Below are positions 52,127-62,189 of a stretch of DNA of 64,000 nt, piece after piece. Origin of the DNA: Diacronema lutheri (lineage: Eukaryota > Haptophyta > Pavlovophyceae > Pavlovales > Pavlovaceae); the NCBI GenBank assembly GCA_019448385.1, contig JAGTXO010000016.1:310001-374000 (forward strand), given 5' to 3'. A model generated the notes under the pieces. The model was not told the origin of the DNA, searched no databases, and saw only the letters and a program-made list of their open reading frames with translations. The translations under genes and the position numbers were made by a program. Numbering within the stretch: the stretch's first letter is position 1; each line of letters opens with the position of its first letter.

Positions 52127-54186
52127 TCACCCTACGCACGCCGCGCTTTGGACGCACGGCTTGCTCCCATGCGAATCGCTCGACTCGGACGCGGACGAGC
52201 TCGACGCGTGTTGGCTCAGGTCGAGCGCGCGCTCTTTGAGCGGCCGTGGCGCCCGCACGGTCGCATGGGTCGTCGCGAGCGATGCGACCGCTCCGCCGTC
52301 GCCGTCGCCATCCGTCTCGCTCGCCTTGGCGCCCACGGCCGCGGGCGCGGGCGCGGGCCCGATCGCCGCCGCGCTCCGCGTGGCCTCGACGGCGTCAATG
52401 TGCGCCCACATAGCCGCCTCGACGTGCGGCGCCTTCTCGACGAGGACGCACGCCGCCGACGCGCCCGCGAGCGCGCACGCCCACGCGAGGTAGACACAGC
52501 CCTCTGTGCTTGCCGGGAGGAGGAGCATGAGGAGCATGGCGTACGAGAGGCCCATCTTGCCGAGCCAGAGCGCGCAGCGCACGGCGCGGCTGGGCGCGCG
52601 CACGAACGCGCCGATGCCCGGGTGGAGCAGCTGTTGGACGCAGATGGTTGGCAGCGTGACCGCGCCCGAGATCGCGAGCAGCATCACGTACGCGGACGGT
52701 ACCGGCTGCGCGGCGTACGGGTGGATCGCCTTGAGCGCGACGCCGAGCGCGATCAGGCCGACGGAGAGGAACGCGTGCGACGTGTTCCACGCGATCCCGC
52801 GCGTCGCGTCACGCCGCATCGCGTGGTGGTGGCGCGTGCCGTGGCCCGTCGGGTTGGCGCGGTAGTAGAGGTACATGAGGGCGGTGAGCATGAGGAAACT
52901 GCTTGCGAATGAAATAGATGACTTGATCAGGTCGTCGATGCACGCAGCGCCGCACGCGCCCGCGCCGCCGCCGGCGCGCCGCGCCTCGTCGTCGGCACCG
53001 GCCGCCTCCGCGAGCGTGCGCCGGTGCGCGCCGTCGCCATCGTGCGCGCCGCCGCCGTATCCACCGCCGTCGCCGTTGCCACCACCGCCGCCACTGCCTC
53101 GTTCCCCGAGTGCGACCGTCGAGCGCGAGACGACGAGCGACAGGACACCCTCGCCAAGCATCAGCATCACAAGCTCGCCCAGGCGCGTCATCGTGAACTC
53201 GACGTGCAGCGGCACCATGGAACTTCGCTCCAGCCAGCCCTGCTCGTGGCGGACGCGCGTGCGCACGGCGCAATGAGCGCGCGGCGCGCGGTGCGTGCGG
53301 TGCGCGCAGTGCGCGCGGTGCGCGCGCGGCGGTGTGCGTGCACCCGCGCACGCACCATGCCGACGGGCAGGTAGAGCAGGAGCAAGGGCAACGCCCACGC
53401 GCCAATGAGGACGGCGAAGAGCGGCACGGCGCTGCGTGCGCCAAAACCGCCGGCGAGCACCGCCACCTCTGCGCCAATTCTGAAGATCTCCTTGACGTTG
53501 GTGGTGCGGACGGAGGCGTAGCGCTCGTGCGGGTGGGCGAGGGCGAGCTCGAGCCGCCTGCCCAGCGCGAGCAGGCGCTGCGCGATCGTGCACGCGAGGA
53601 AGGCGTACATGTGCAGCCGTTCAAACTCGCGCAAGTCCTGGACGATGTTGTGCTGCGCGGACGCGACGAGTAGGCCCTCGAGCGCGTCGAGGAGGCGGTG
53701 GGCCGGTGAGAGCGCGACGTAGCGCGCGCGGTAACCCAGCAGCATGCTCCACGAGCCGAGCGAGGTGAGGCCCATCGCGATGAGGCCGAGCGCGCCCTCG
53801 CGCGCGGTGAGGTTGGCCTTTAGGTAGGCGCCGAGTTGAAACGCGGCGGCGACCATGATCAGGTCGTGGAAGAGGTCCTGCCACTCGGCGTGCTTGGCGT
53901 GCTGCACCTCCCCCCAGCGAAGCAGGCGGCGCGCCGGCCAATACCTGCGTCAGGCGCGCGCCGCAGGCGTCGGCGATGGTCGCGTGGCAGGCGCCAAGCG
54001 CGGCCGCGCGCGCGCGCGCGCGCCGAGGACAAGCCGGAACAACTTGACGAGGCCAGGGCGGCGCGCGCGCGAGTGCGTGCGCGAATACCAGCCACCCAGG
54101 TACACATCCGTTTGGTGCTGCAGGTGCTTCGACGCCTCGTGACGAGCCACTGTGTGGTCGTCGTCCGTCGGCTGCGAGCCACCCAT
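52127..54186 (-). CDS. LtrA-like multi-pass membrane protein
   Basis: 599 residues from exons 54186-54089, 53944-53356 and 53239-52127 (GT-AG; junctions VYLGGW/YWPARRLLRWGEV and LYLPVGM/GWLERSSM). The start of the membrane part, EWQDLFHDLIMVAAAFQLGA, matches the signature of bacterial low-temperature-requirement protein A (LtrA), as does FTMTRLGELVMLMLGEGVLS. At least ten hydrophobic helices are visible. A Gly/Asp-rich linker (GGGGGNGDGGGYGGG) and an Ala/Ser C-terminal tail are additions. LtrA proteins are common in bacteria, with scattered eukaryotic homologs; the biochemical role is not known. The plasma membrane or an endomembrane is likely. Confidence 0.72.
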
Positions 54187-55140
54187 CTTTGATCTTCCCT
54201 CCCGCGGTTGTAGTATGCCGGTGTGATCAGATCATGAGAGGAAGCGAAACTTGCGGCGAACTTTTCACAAAACTTCGGTTCTGTGATGAGTGAGAGGCAG
54301 CGGCCGATGAGTGCGTCCCGCAAAGCATCGCTGCTCGGCGCAGGGCGCCGCCCCGTCGCGCCGAAACTCGTTCGTCTTCAAGTGGCGCTGGGGGCGCAAT
54401 GCGCCGCATGAGCGGACCATTTCAATGGCGTTCACGCGCGCGCGCTACGTCGGCCGCGCGTGCAGAGTGGCTCGTGCGCGCGCTCCTATGCGCCGCCGGC
54501 CTGAGCGTTGGCACGCGCGCGTGCGCCGCCGACACGACCCGAGCACGCCGTCGCGCGGCTCCTCGCGGCCGCCGCGACCGCGTGCGGTGCGGCCGCCGCG
54601 CTCGCAGGCGAGCCAGACGGCGCGCGAGGCGCGAGCTCGACTGCATTCACCGCGGCGACGCTCGGCGCCGCGCTCGCGCTCGCCGCCGGCATCGTCGCGC
54701 ACGGCGCGTTCGCGGCCGACATGCTGCTTGCGCGTCTCGCGCGTGCTATTGCGTACGCGCTGGCCACCGCGCAGTTGCCGCTCGGCACGTGCCGCGTGGA
54801 GGCGGCAACGCGACGTGGCCACATAAGACGCACTTGCGCGCCAAGCGTGCTCCCCTTCCGCCCGCACCATCCCCGTCGTTCTCAACGGTCTCCCGCCAGC
54901 CGCCGAGAGCGCAGCCTCTCCAGCGGCCCCTTCACGGCGGCCTCGCCCACCCGGCGCGCTGGAGAGGCTGCGAGGCCGAGACAGGCCGGGCCGCACGCTG
55001 AAGACGGGCGGGGCGCAGCTCCGCACGCTGGACGTGCGGGCTGCAGGGGTGCGGCGCTGCCGAGACGAACCGCGCCGCGCCCCTGCGCGCGTTGCCTGAC
55101 GCGCGACTGTCCCCGCCCACGAACTGCGCATGCGTGCCAG
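54187..55140. other. Unresolved region, possible upstream exons of BRCT-like gene
   Basis: About 950 bp without a confident gene model. A plus-strand frame from about 54505 encodes hydrophobic helices (FTAATLGAALALAAGIVAHG) but has no suitable ATG. ATGs at 54399, 54408 and 54425 are in other frames. Introns or a short membrane gene may exist. Confidence 0.3.
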
Positions 55141-55540
55141 TTCCTCCTCGTCGAGATGGGCGGCGAGCTCGACCAGACCAAGCTGCTCTCCGTCGACGTT
55201 GGCCCACCGCTGCCGACCGCCGATCGGCGCGCGCCAGGCGCACCGGCGCTCGCGCATCGCGACTGCGGCTGCGCGCAGAGGAGCGGCGGCGAGGCGCGAT
55301 CAGCTGAGCGGCGGCCGATGCTGCTGCGCCGGGCCCGTGCTGCTCGAATCCGATTGGCTGTGCGACGCGATCCGATCGTTCGACGTGCGCCGCTGCGAGT
55401 GCACGACACCCATAGACCGCGAGCGACTGCTCGCAACGATCGCCGCGGGCTGCGGTGGTGACCTCGACCGTTTCTCGCTCGCGGTGCGCGGGCTTTTCGA
55501 ACAGCTCGTTCACGCGCAGACGGCGGAGCGTGCTACTTGA
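55141..55540 (+). CDS. Possible BRCT-domain C-terminal exons
   Basis: Two plus-strand exons, 55141-55197 (FLLVEMGGELDQTKLLSVD) and 55304-55540, joined by a GT-AG intron in phase. The second contains GPVLLESDWLCDAIRSFDVR, which resembles the end of a BRCT domain (ivs.dWL.dsi), and the first contains GGE as in the BRCT glycine turn. The spacing between GG and WL is shorter than usual, and the THLV strand is not seen. Upstream exons are not identified. If real, this is the C-terminus of a DNA-damage-type adaptor. Confidence 0.3.
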
Positions 55541-55637
55541 AGCCGCACAGCGCTTGATGTTACACCGTGTATGCAACACGTGGTGAGCCAATGTGCAATG
55601 TGAACGTGACTTTCAGACTCTGTGCCCACGCGAGGTC

Positions 55638-58415
55638 TCACTCGGAGAGCGCGTCCGGCGGAGCGCCCGACGGATCGACCGACGGCGGCCCTGCCGCCTG
55701 CTCCGTGCCCTGAGGCTGCAGCTGCGGCTGCGCCTCGCGTTCGCGCGGCGGGAACGCCGCGGCGCGCAGCGCGCGCAGAGCACCGAGCCGATCCTCGCAC
55801 GCAGCCGTGTGCGCCTCGCCGCACGCCTCTGCCAGCGCGCCCGTGCGCTGAGCGGCCGCCGTCTGCTCGAGCCAAGCCTCGGCATCTGCGAGCCATTCGC
55901 GCAGCGCGCGCTGCTCAGCAGTGCACGCGAGCGCCGCGTCCGCGCGCGCCTCCGCGCCGTCCGAGCCCTCCGCCTCGCGCAGCTCGGCCGCCGCGGAGAG
56001 CAGGCTGCCCTCGAGCTCGTTGTGCGCCTCTTGCGCGTGCTCCTCCGTCGCGTCGACGCGCGCCATGGTCGACTCCGCGTCGCGCGCGGCGGCGATCGCG
56101 TGCGCCGGTAGGTCGACAGAGCTCGTCTGAACGCCAAGCAGCAGGCTCACGCGCCGCTCGACGGGCGCAGGACGCGCGGAGGGCGGCGGCGGCGGCGGCG
56201 TCGTGGCGCTCTGGCCGTCCGTGCCGAGCGCGCCCTCGGGCGCACCGCCCGGCGCCGCGCCGGCCGCGCCGTCAACCGGCAGCGTAGGCGCGGGCGACGG
56301 ATGCATGGGCTGCTCACCTACGCTGCGATTCGCACCGGCCGTCCGCGGCAGACCAGGCGCGGCGTCCGATGCTGTCGCACCGGCTGTATCCGTCGCCGGG
56401 CATACACCGTCTCCGCGCGCGCGCGTGGCGCCCTGCAAGTCGCCGCCCGCAACGGCGCGAGCGCCGTCCAGCGCGCTCGCGCTCGCGCTCGCGCTTGCGC
56501 CGTCGCCGAGCGCTTGTGGGCCGACGCCATCCTCCACCCAGCTGAGCGTGACGTCCGTGACGACAATGTCACCGCACAAGTCCACAGCCAGCGTTACCGT
56601 CACGCGGCCGTCGTCCGCCGCACGCCCGAGCTCGTTCCCGCCGGACGGCAGGCGCGCCTCGACGTAGATCTCCTCGTCCTCCATCACCATTTCGTCCTCC
56701 AGCGCCGCCTCGTCACCGACGGCGCCCTCTGCCCCGCCGCTGCCCGCCGCGCGCGGCGTGCTCGCCGCGCCAAGCCGCACGCGCACCGTCGGCGCGCCGG
56801 CCGCGTGCAGCACCGCCGACACGGCGTCGCTGTCGCGCGCCGCGTCGTCCGCCGCATCGGCGAGCTCGGTCAGCCGCTCGGGCGTGTGCGCGCCCTCGAG
56901 GCACGGCGCGCCCCGCGCCTCCGCGCGCACGACGCGGAGGCGGAGGATGCCACGCTCAACGAGCGACGCGGCCGCGCCTGCGGGCAGCGCAGCTGACACG
57001 GCAGCGGGCAGGCTCGCGCCCGCGTCGAGCGCGATCGTGTCGGCCGTGCCGTACGGCGCGTCGACCCACCGCACGCGCAGCGCGCTGCCGCACAGCAGAT
57101 CGGCAAGCGCAAGCGGCCGCACTTTAAAACTCGAGCTCGCGGCCGCGCCAGCGAGCGCTGCGCCGCGCGCGATAGCTTCCTTGTCGTTGAGCGAGCGGCG
57201 CAGCCGGACCGGCTCGCCGCCGAACGCCGCGCGCGCGCGCGCCGCGACGGCGGGCATGCGTGACCCACCACCGATCAGCTCCACCGCCTCGACCGCGCGT
57301 AGCCCGCTCGCGACGAGCGCGCGCGCGCACAGCGCGTCGAGCGCGGCGAGGGCGTGCGCGCTGCTCGCCTCGAGGTCGGCGGGCGTGATCGTCGCAACGC
57401 CGTCCAGCTCGGGCGTGAGCCTGTCCACGCGCACGTCCGCGTCGATGCAGCCCGGCGCGCTGAGCGCGTGCTTCGCGCGAGCGGCCGCGGCGCGCAACCG
57501 CTCAGCCGACCGCCGGTTGGCGAGCGCGTCGACGCCGAGCTCCGCACGCCAGCGCGCGGCCACCGCCCGAACGAGCGCGCGCGTGAACGCGCGCCCGCCG
57601 ATCCCGTCCGCGTGCGCGCGCGCGAGCACCGAGCACGCGCCGTCCGAGACGCGCGCGATGCAAACCCGCACGCCGGTGTGGCCCACGTCCACGATGGCGA
57701 CGGCCGTGCCAGCGGCAGGCGCGCCGCCGGGCGCGGCGCTCGCACGCGCGTGCGGCGTGCGTGCGAGCGCGAGCGCGACGAGCGCCGCTGTGTCCGCGCG
57801 CACCAGCCGGATGCGCTCGCAGCGCTGCGCGTCGCCAAGGCCAGCGCGACGATCGGCGAGCTCGCAATCCAGCATGGCCGCGGCGGCGAGGACGCGGCGG
57901 CCGCGCGCGGTGGTTCCGACGGGGACGGCGACGCAGCACTCGGGCACGCGTGCGCCGTGATCCGCCGCCGCGAGGCGGTGCAGGTGCGCCGCCTGCGCGC
58001 CGACGAGCTGCAGGGGCGTGAGGTCGGCCCGGCGCCTGCCAAGGGCAAACCGACCGACGCTGGCCGCGTCGCCCGCGTGGTCGACGCGCACGGCGAGCGG
58101 CCGGTCGGCGAGCGCTGCGACGAGACAGATCGGCGCACGCACAGTACCCGCGCTGTTCGATCCGAGTTGAGAGAGCGCCGCGTCGCCGAAGAGGCGCCGT
58201 CGCGCGCCGAACGCGAGCGCAGACGGCGTGTGCCGGCGCGCCTGCTCGTTGGCGACGACGTCGACACCGCCGCGGCGCGCGATGGCAACGACGGAGTTTT
58301 CGGCGCCCAGATCCAAGCCAGCCACGCCGTGCTCGGAGCGCGCGGCCGCACCGCGCGCCGCGAGCGCCACCAGCGCGGCGACGAGCGCGCGCAGACGCCA
58401 CGTAGAGCGGCGCAT
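55638..58415 (-). CDS. Hsp70-superfamily chaperone, ER Hsp110/GRP170-like
   Basis: 925 residues, single exon, ATG at 58415. A signal peptide (RLRALVAALVALAARGAAA) precedes the ATPase domain: AGLDLGAENSVVAIARRGG (phosphate loop 1), VAIVDVGHTGVRVCIARVSD (phosphate loop 2) and AVELIGGGSRMPAVAARARA (adenosine site). The Gly-rich loops are present but several positions differ from canonical Hsp70 (DLGTTNS becomes DLGAENS), as in Hsp110/HYOU1. The substrate part contains an acidic loop (EDEMVMEDEEI), then a long disordered Pro/Ala/Gly segment (about 650-760), then a helical C-terminus. It lacks an HDEL/KDEL tail (ends PPDALSE). It likely works as nucleotide-exchange factor and holdase in the ER lumen. 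Sequence drift is considerable. Confidence 0.85.
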   Translation of the reverse strand: MRRSTWRLRALVAALVALAARGAAARSEHGVAGLDLGAENSVVAIARRGGVDVVANEQARRHTPSALAFGARRRLFGDAALSQLGSNSAGTVRAPICLVAALADRPLAVRVDHAGDAASVGRFALGRRRADLTPLQLVGAQAAHLHRLAAADHGARVPECCVAVPVGTTARGRRVLAAAAMLDCELADRRAGLGDAQRCERIRLVRADTAALVALALARTPHARASAAPGGAPAAGTAVAIVDVGHTGVRVCIARVSDGACSVLARAHADGIGGRAFTRALVRAVAARWRAELGVDALANRRSAERLRAAAARAKHALSAPGCIDADVRVDRLTPELDGVATITPADLEASSAHALAALDALCARALVASGLRAVEAVELIGGGSRMPAVAARARAAFGGEPVRLRRSLNDKEAIARGAALAGAAASSSFKVRPLALADLLCGSALRVRWVDAPYGTADTIALDAGASLPAAVSAALPAGAAASLVERGILRLRVVRAEARGAPCLEGAHTPERLTELADAADDAARDSDAVSAVLHAAGAPTVRVRLGAASTPRAAGSGGAEGAVGDEAALEDEMVMEDEEIYVEARLPSGGNELGRAADDGRVTVTLAVDLCGDIVVTDVTLSWVEDGVGPQALGDGASASASASALDGARAVAGGDLQGATRARGDGVCPATDTAGATASDAAPGLPRTAGANRSVGEQPMHPSPAPTLPVDGAAGAAPGGAPEGALGTDGQSATTPPPPPPSARPAPVERRVSLLLGVQTSSVDLPAHAIAAARDAESTMARVDATEEHAQEAHNELEGSLLSAAAELREAEGSDGAEARADAALACTAEQRALREWLADAEAWLEQTAAAQRTGALAEACGEAHTAACEDRLGALRALRAAAFPPREREAQPQLQPQGTEQAAGPPSVDPSGAPPDALSE

Positions 58416-58527
58416 CGCAGTCGCAGTCCGGCCGTCTTCGTACTGTAGGCAACGGCTTTGGCTGGCCAGCAGGACGTCAGCGCGAAACGACTTGCCGCGG
58501 CGGCACACGCGCAAGCGCGACGTCGGC

Positions 58528-59431
58528 ATGGCGGTCAGCGACCAGTATGCGCACAAGCGGCACACTCCTACGCGCGCGCTCAAGCAGGCGTCGAGCCGGC
58601 GTGTCGTGCCGCGCGAGGCGGCTCGCGACACTGGCGAGCCGGCCGCGCCCACGCAGCACGCGCTCGCGCCACCGCCCGCGGTGCCCGCGGCTACGGTGCG
58701 CGGGGCAGTCGAGGCGGCGCGCCCCGAGCCGTCTGCTGGCGCGCCGGCGCGCCGTCGCTCAAGGCCCGAGATTGCCAGCCTGCGCGCGCCCAAAGCGTTC
58801 GTGCCGCCCTCGGCCGCGGCGGGCAAGCCGGCGCGCCCATCGCTTTCGGAGCAGCTCGCCGCGATCCGAGATCAGGGCTCGGCCATCCTCGACGACCTGC
58901 AGCGCACGTTCAACGTGACCGCTGGAGCGGTGGACGGGCCCCTCGAGGCCGCGCTCTGCACGCTCAGGCCGCGCAGCGTTCGGGTGGGCTCGCGCACATG
59001 GTGCGCGCGCGCGCAGGAGCGCGCGTGCGGATGGCCGCGCGCCGCACGCGCTGTCCTCCTCACGCGCCGCACGTGCGCGCATGCCCGCGAACCTCCTCGC
59101 ACCGTACGCGCGCCTCAGTGACTGGCCGGGCGTGCTCAGGCTCTACGCAGACCGCGCAGAGTACCTTTTCGACCACCCACGCCACGGGCACGTGCGCATG
59201 CTGATGCGTTACAACGACATGTCGTCGCTCGCGCTCTCGCGCAGCAGCCGGCAGCTGCGCTTCCGAATCGAGCGTTCGCTCGAGTATTTTGCCAGCGAGT
59301 ACAACCACTTTGACCCGGCGCATCGGCTCGACGTCACGCTCAACTCGGTGCACGACGTCGACGAGCTCGTCGCGTCGGCCGCATGGCCGAGCATGCAGGC
59401 GCTATGCGCGTCGCGCACGGCGACGACGTGA
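58528..59431 (+). CDS. Unrecognised protein, two exons with uncertain junction
   Basis: ATG at 58528, divergent from the Hsp110-like gene (112 bp between ATGs). The first exon gives a basic disordered leader and then SEQLAAIRDQGSAILDDLQR and TFNVTAGAVDGPLEA. The second part (about 59017-59431) carries a folded-looking domain: LLAPYARLSDWPGVLRLYAD, RAEYLFDHPRHGHVRMLMRY, NDMSSLALSRSSRQLRFRIE, HRLDVTLNSVHDVDELVA. The donor is somewhere in 58940-59000 and the best acceptor ends at 59016; phases fit only with a very short intron, so the exact junction is open. The second part could also start alone at the ATG at 59081. No family name can be given; the domain has a beta-rich, PH-like look. Confidence 0.5.
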
Positions 59432-59504
59432 GCTTTTGGTGTCAAGGGCTGTGGCTCCAGCGGTCCAGCCTGCCTGCCGCACCGATGCGCGCGCAGAATT
59501 CGGG

Positions 59505-60623
59505 TCATCGCGTCGGCTTCTTTGGCGTCGCCGCGTGCGAGGCGTCCAAGCCGCGCCGAGCGGCGACGTGGCTCCGCTCCCGGCCGCCCAGCACGCGCGC
59601 GAGCGGCACCGGCAGCGAGTGGCTCGCGTGCTCCTCCGCGTGGCGCGAGAGCATCTCGTGCAGGTCGACCGCTGTCACGCCGTGCACGAACTCGTCGAGC
59701 GCGAGGTCGGAGTGGTCCGTGCCGAACGGCTGCTCGATGTCGAGAGAGATCCGCTCGACCCCAAGAAGGACGTACGCGATCCCGATCGCCACGGGCGCGC
59801 TCGCCCAGCCGAGGTCGCCCACGAGCCCGCAGGGCAGCGTGAGCAGCCACACGGCCAAAAAGGTGCGCAAGTGCACCACGTAACCAAACGGCATGCGCGT
59901 GTTTAAAATCCGTTCGCCCGACGTGAGCGCGTGCGTGAGCTCGGACAGCATGTCGTCGAGCTGCATCGTCGCGTACGAGTCGAGGAGGCGTGCGCGGCGC
60001 GCGCCGGCGAGCTGATGCGAGATGAGCTCAAGCGCCGCCAGCGCCGCATGCTCGTTCGCGAAGAGTTTTGCGACCTCTGCGCGCGAGAGGATCGGTAGGA
60101 GCTCCGCGGGCGAGTGCTCGGCGCGCAAGTGCTGCTTGCACAGCACGGCGTACGCGACGGCGTGGCGCGCGAGCGCGTCGACACGCGACGCGTCGGCCAG
60201 GTTGGCGATCGCAAAGCACACGAGGTTGCGGCAGTTGGCGATGATCGCTGCCCAGATCTGCCGCCCCTCGACCCAGCGCGCGTAGGCGGCGTTTGATCGA
60301 AGGACGACGAGAAATTGGAGCGCGGCGCCAACCATGTTAATCACCTCAAGCTCGAGGACGATGGTCGGCTCGCCGTCGGCGTCTAGCCTGCACCGCATGC
60401 AGATGCCCACCCAGATCACGGTCCAGAGGCTGTACAGCGGCATCGGATGCGGCATCGGCCGGCCCGTCGTCGCGAAGAGTGTCGCGCGCCAGTAGCCGTG
60501 CGAATCGGCGATCAGCGCGCCCTCACCTCCGGCTGTGCGGCCACCAGCGCGCATCGCAACAGCCCGCATCGTCTTTCCTCCCGCCGGGGTAGGCGGAGCG
60601 TCGACCGCCGCCCCATCCCCCAT
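59505..60623 (-). CDS. Bestrophin-like (UPF0187/YneE) chloride channel
   Basis: 372 residues, single exon, ATG at 60623. Matches the bestrophin fold: WTVIWVGICMRC, LVVLRSNAAYARWVEGRQIW (the conserved R.N..Y.RW.E.R signature), ANCRNLVCFAIANLA, then a long helical region, HLRTFLAVWLLTLPCGLVGD, VAIGIAYVLLGVERISLDIE and PFGTDHSDLALDEFVHGV (acidic ring motif, the equivalent of the calcium clasp D/E cluster). Four membrane helices as in algal and plant thylakoid bestrophins (VCCN1 type). It conducts chloride or bicarbonate; plastid or plasma membrane location is unknown. The ATG is only 20 bp from that of MsrB. Confidence 0.9.
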   Translation of the reverse strand: MGDGAAVDAPPTPAGGKTMRAVAMRAGGRTAGGEGALIADSHGYWRATLFATTGRPMPHPMPLYSLWTVIWVGICMRCRLDADGEPTIVLELEVINMVGAALQFLVVLRSNAAYARWVEGRQIWAAIIANCRNLVCFAIANLADASRVDALARHAVAYAVLCKQHLRAEHSPAELLPILSRAEVAKLFANEHAALAALELISHQLAGARRARLLDSYATMQLDDMLSELTHALTSGERILNTRMPFGYVVHLRTFLAVWLLTLPCGLVGDLGWASAPVAIGIAYVLLGVERISLDIEQPFGTDHSDLALDEFVHGVTAVDLHEMLSRHAEEHASHSLPVPLARVLGGRERSHVAARRGLDASHAATPKKPTR

Positions 60624-60643
60624 ACTGATCTCCCTTTCTCAGA
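60624..60643. promoter_or_regulatory. 20-bp gap between divergent bestrophin and MsrB start codons
   Basis: The entire interval between the two ATGs is 20 bp and pyrimidine-rich on the plus strand. Promoter elements must lie within it or inside the partner's coding sequence. Confidence 0.5.
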
Positions 60644-61237
60644 ATGGTGGCATTGTTTCGGATCCTCGTCGGCAGCGCCACCGCGAGCGCGGTCGGTCGT
60701 GTGAGGCTTCCGCGCGGCGCGCATGCGGCCTTCATGAGCGGCTCGGCGCCGCTACCCACCGACGAGCCCGGTTGGCGTGCCGTGCTCTCGCCCGACCAGT
60801 TTCGCGTCCTGCGCGAGAAGGGCACCGAGCCGCCCGGCTTCTCGGAGAACCGGCCCGGCCAGCTCGAGTACGAGCTGAAGAAGACGACAGGAAGCAAGTA
60901 CCCGCAGGAGGGCGTGTATGCATGCACGGGCTGCGGCACGCCCCTCTACTACGCGCGCTCCAAGTTCAACTCAGGCTGCGGCTGGCCGGCCTTCTTTGCT
61001 GGCGTGCCCGGCGCGATCAAAGAGGTGCCGGACGCCGATGGCCGCCGCATCGAGATCGTGTGCAACAACTGCGGCGGGCACTTGGGCCACGTCTTTAAGA
61101 ACGAGGGCTTCCCGACGCCCACGAACGAGCGTCACTGCGTCAACGGCATCTCGATTCGCTACGACCCGGCCGGCGAGCAGCCCGAGGACATGCCCTCGGT
61201 GCTTCCGGCGCTCCGCCCACGTGGTGTGCCCGAGTGA
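60644..61237 (+). CDS. MSRB: Peptide-methionine (R)-S-oxide reductase
   Basis: 197 residues, single exon, ATG at 60644. The first 30 residues (VALFRILVGSATASAVGRVR) resemble a mitochondrial or plastid transit peptide; an internal Met at residue 31 could give a cytosolic form. The SelR domain follows: LSPDQFRVLREKGTEPPGFS, a zinc-binding CTGC and CNNC pair, KFNSGCGWPAFFAG, GGHLGHVF, and the catalytic RHCVNGISIRY, in which Cys (not selenocysteine) is the nucleophile. It reduces methionine-R-sulphoxide with thioredoxin. Converges on the ligase gene; 21 bp between stops. Confidence 0.96.
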   Translation: MVALFRILVGSATASAVGRVRLPRGAHAAFMSGSAPLPTDEPGWRAVLSPDQFRVLREKGTEPPGFSENRPGQLEYELKKTTGSKYPQEGVYACTGCGTPLYYARSKFNSGCGWPAFFAGVPGAIKEVPDADGRRIEIVCNNCGGHLGHVFKNEGFPTPTNERHCVNGISIRYDPAGEQPEDMPSVLPALRPRGVPE

Positions 61238-61258
61238 GTCCGCCACCGCGGGGAAATT

Positions 61259-62116
61259 CTATATGGCCGGCGGCCAATCGACCAGGCACGTCTTGACGCG
61301 CAGATGCTCCGCCGCGCGCGTTCTCGCGTCTTCCTCGAGCGCGGCGAGCGCGCGACCGCCATCGGTCGCGCTCACGCACACGGCGCTCTGCTCCACGCGC
61401 GTGCCGAATGCCGAGGCGAGCGCGGGCTCGAGACGCTCCCAGAAGGCGCGCCGGCTCGGCAGCACCGTGCTCAACCCGACAAGGAAGTCCTCGTGCGAGC
61501 GCTCGCCGCGATAGGCCGGCCGCCGCGCCGGCACCTTGAGGAGCGCCATCGGCTCGGACGAATAGTCCCAAAGGAACGAGGTGTGGTGCACCCACCGGCC
61601 GCCCGAAATGGCCTGCGCGTTGCCCGCGCATTTGCGCGTGCCTAGGCAGTAGTCCTGCTCGACCAGCCCAAAGGACTCACGCGCATGGGGCGCGAGGATT
61701 GGCGCAAGGAGAGGCGCGTAGAGCTCCGCGGCCGTCCACGCCATCAGCTCGTGCGGGAACGGGCGCACGGCCGGCAGCGCGTCGGCGCCCGAGATGAGTG
61801 AGACGAGGAGGGTGCCGCGATCGAGAACAACGGTGCCGCCCCCCGTAAAGCGGCGCACGATCGGCACGCGCCTCTCGCGCATGAGCGCCTCATCGAGCAG
61901 TAGCTCGGGCTTGCCGCTGATCCCCATCGCGATCGCATGCACGTGCCGCTCGGCGCCGTCTGCGCGTTCGCCCTCGCCCGCGTCGTCGTAGCCGGCGGAG
62001 CCAAACGTGTTGGTCACTACCCACGTGCCGCTCGGTGCGCGAAAGAGCGCCTCCTCCAGCCTCAGCTGCCGCACGAGCGGCACGTTCCGCAGCCGAATCC
62101 AGCGCACCGGCGCCAT
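61259..62116 (-). CDS. Lipoate-protein ligase / lipoyltransferase-like protein
   Basis: 285 residues, single exon. The ATG at 62116 (MAPVRWIRLRNVPLVRQLRL) is taken because the family starts with this strand-helix; the frame is open further upstream. BPL/LPL catalytic features: PIVRRFTGGGTVVLDRGTLL (the RxTGGGTV lipoate-AMP loop), EQDYCLGTRKCAGNAQAISG (lysine-containing KxxGNAQ) and GGRWVHHTSFLWDY. It joins or transfers lipoate to E2 and H proteins of mitochondrial or plastid dehydrogenases. No clear transit peptide is seen. 73 bp separate its ATG from that of the next divergent gene. Confidence 0.88.
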   Translation of the reverse strand: MAPVRWIRLRNVPLVRQLRLEEALFRAPSGTWVVTNTFGSAGYDDAGEGERADGAERHVHAIAMGISGKPELLLDEALMRERRVPIVRRFTGGGTVVLDRGTLLVSLISGADALPAVRPFPHELMAWTAAELYAPLLAPILAPHARESFGLVEQDYCLGTRKCAGNAQAISGGRWVHHTSFLWDYSSEPMALLKVPARRPAYRGERSHEDFLVGLSTVLPSRRAFWERLEPALASAFGTRVEQSAVCVSATDGGRALAALEEDARTRAAEHLRVKTCLVDWPPAI

Positions 62117-62189
62117 CGTGCGGTCGGACTGGCATCGGCCGGAAGTGAAACGTGCTCGTCGTTTCGTGCGCGTGTTGCGGTGCGTGGTG

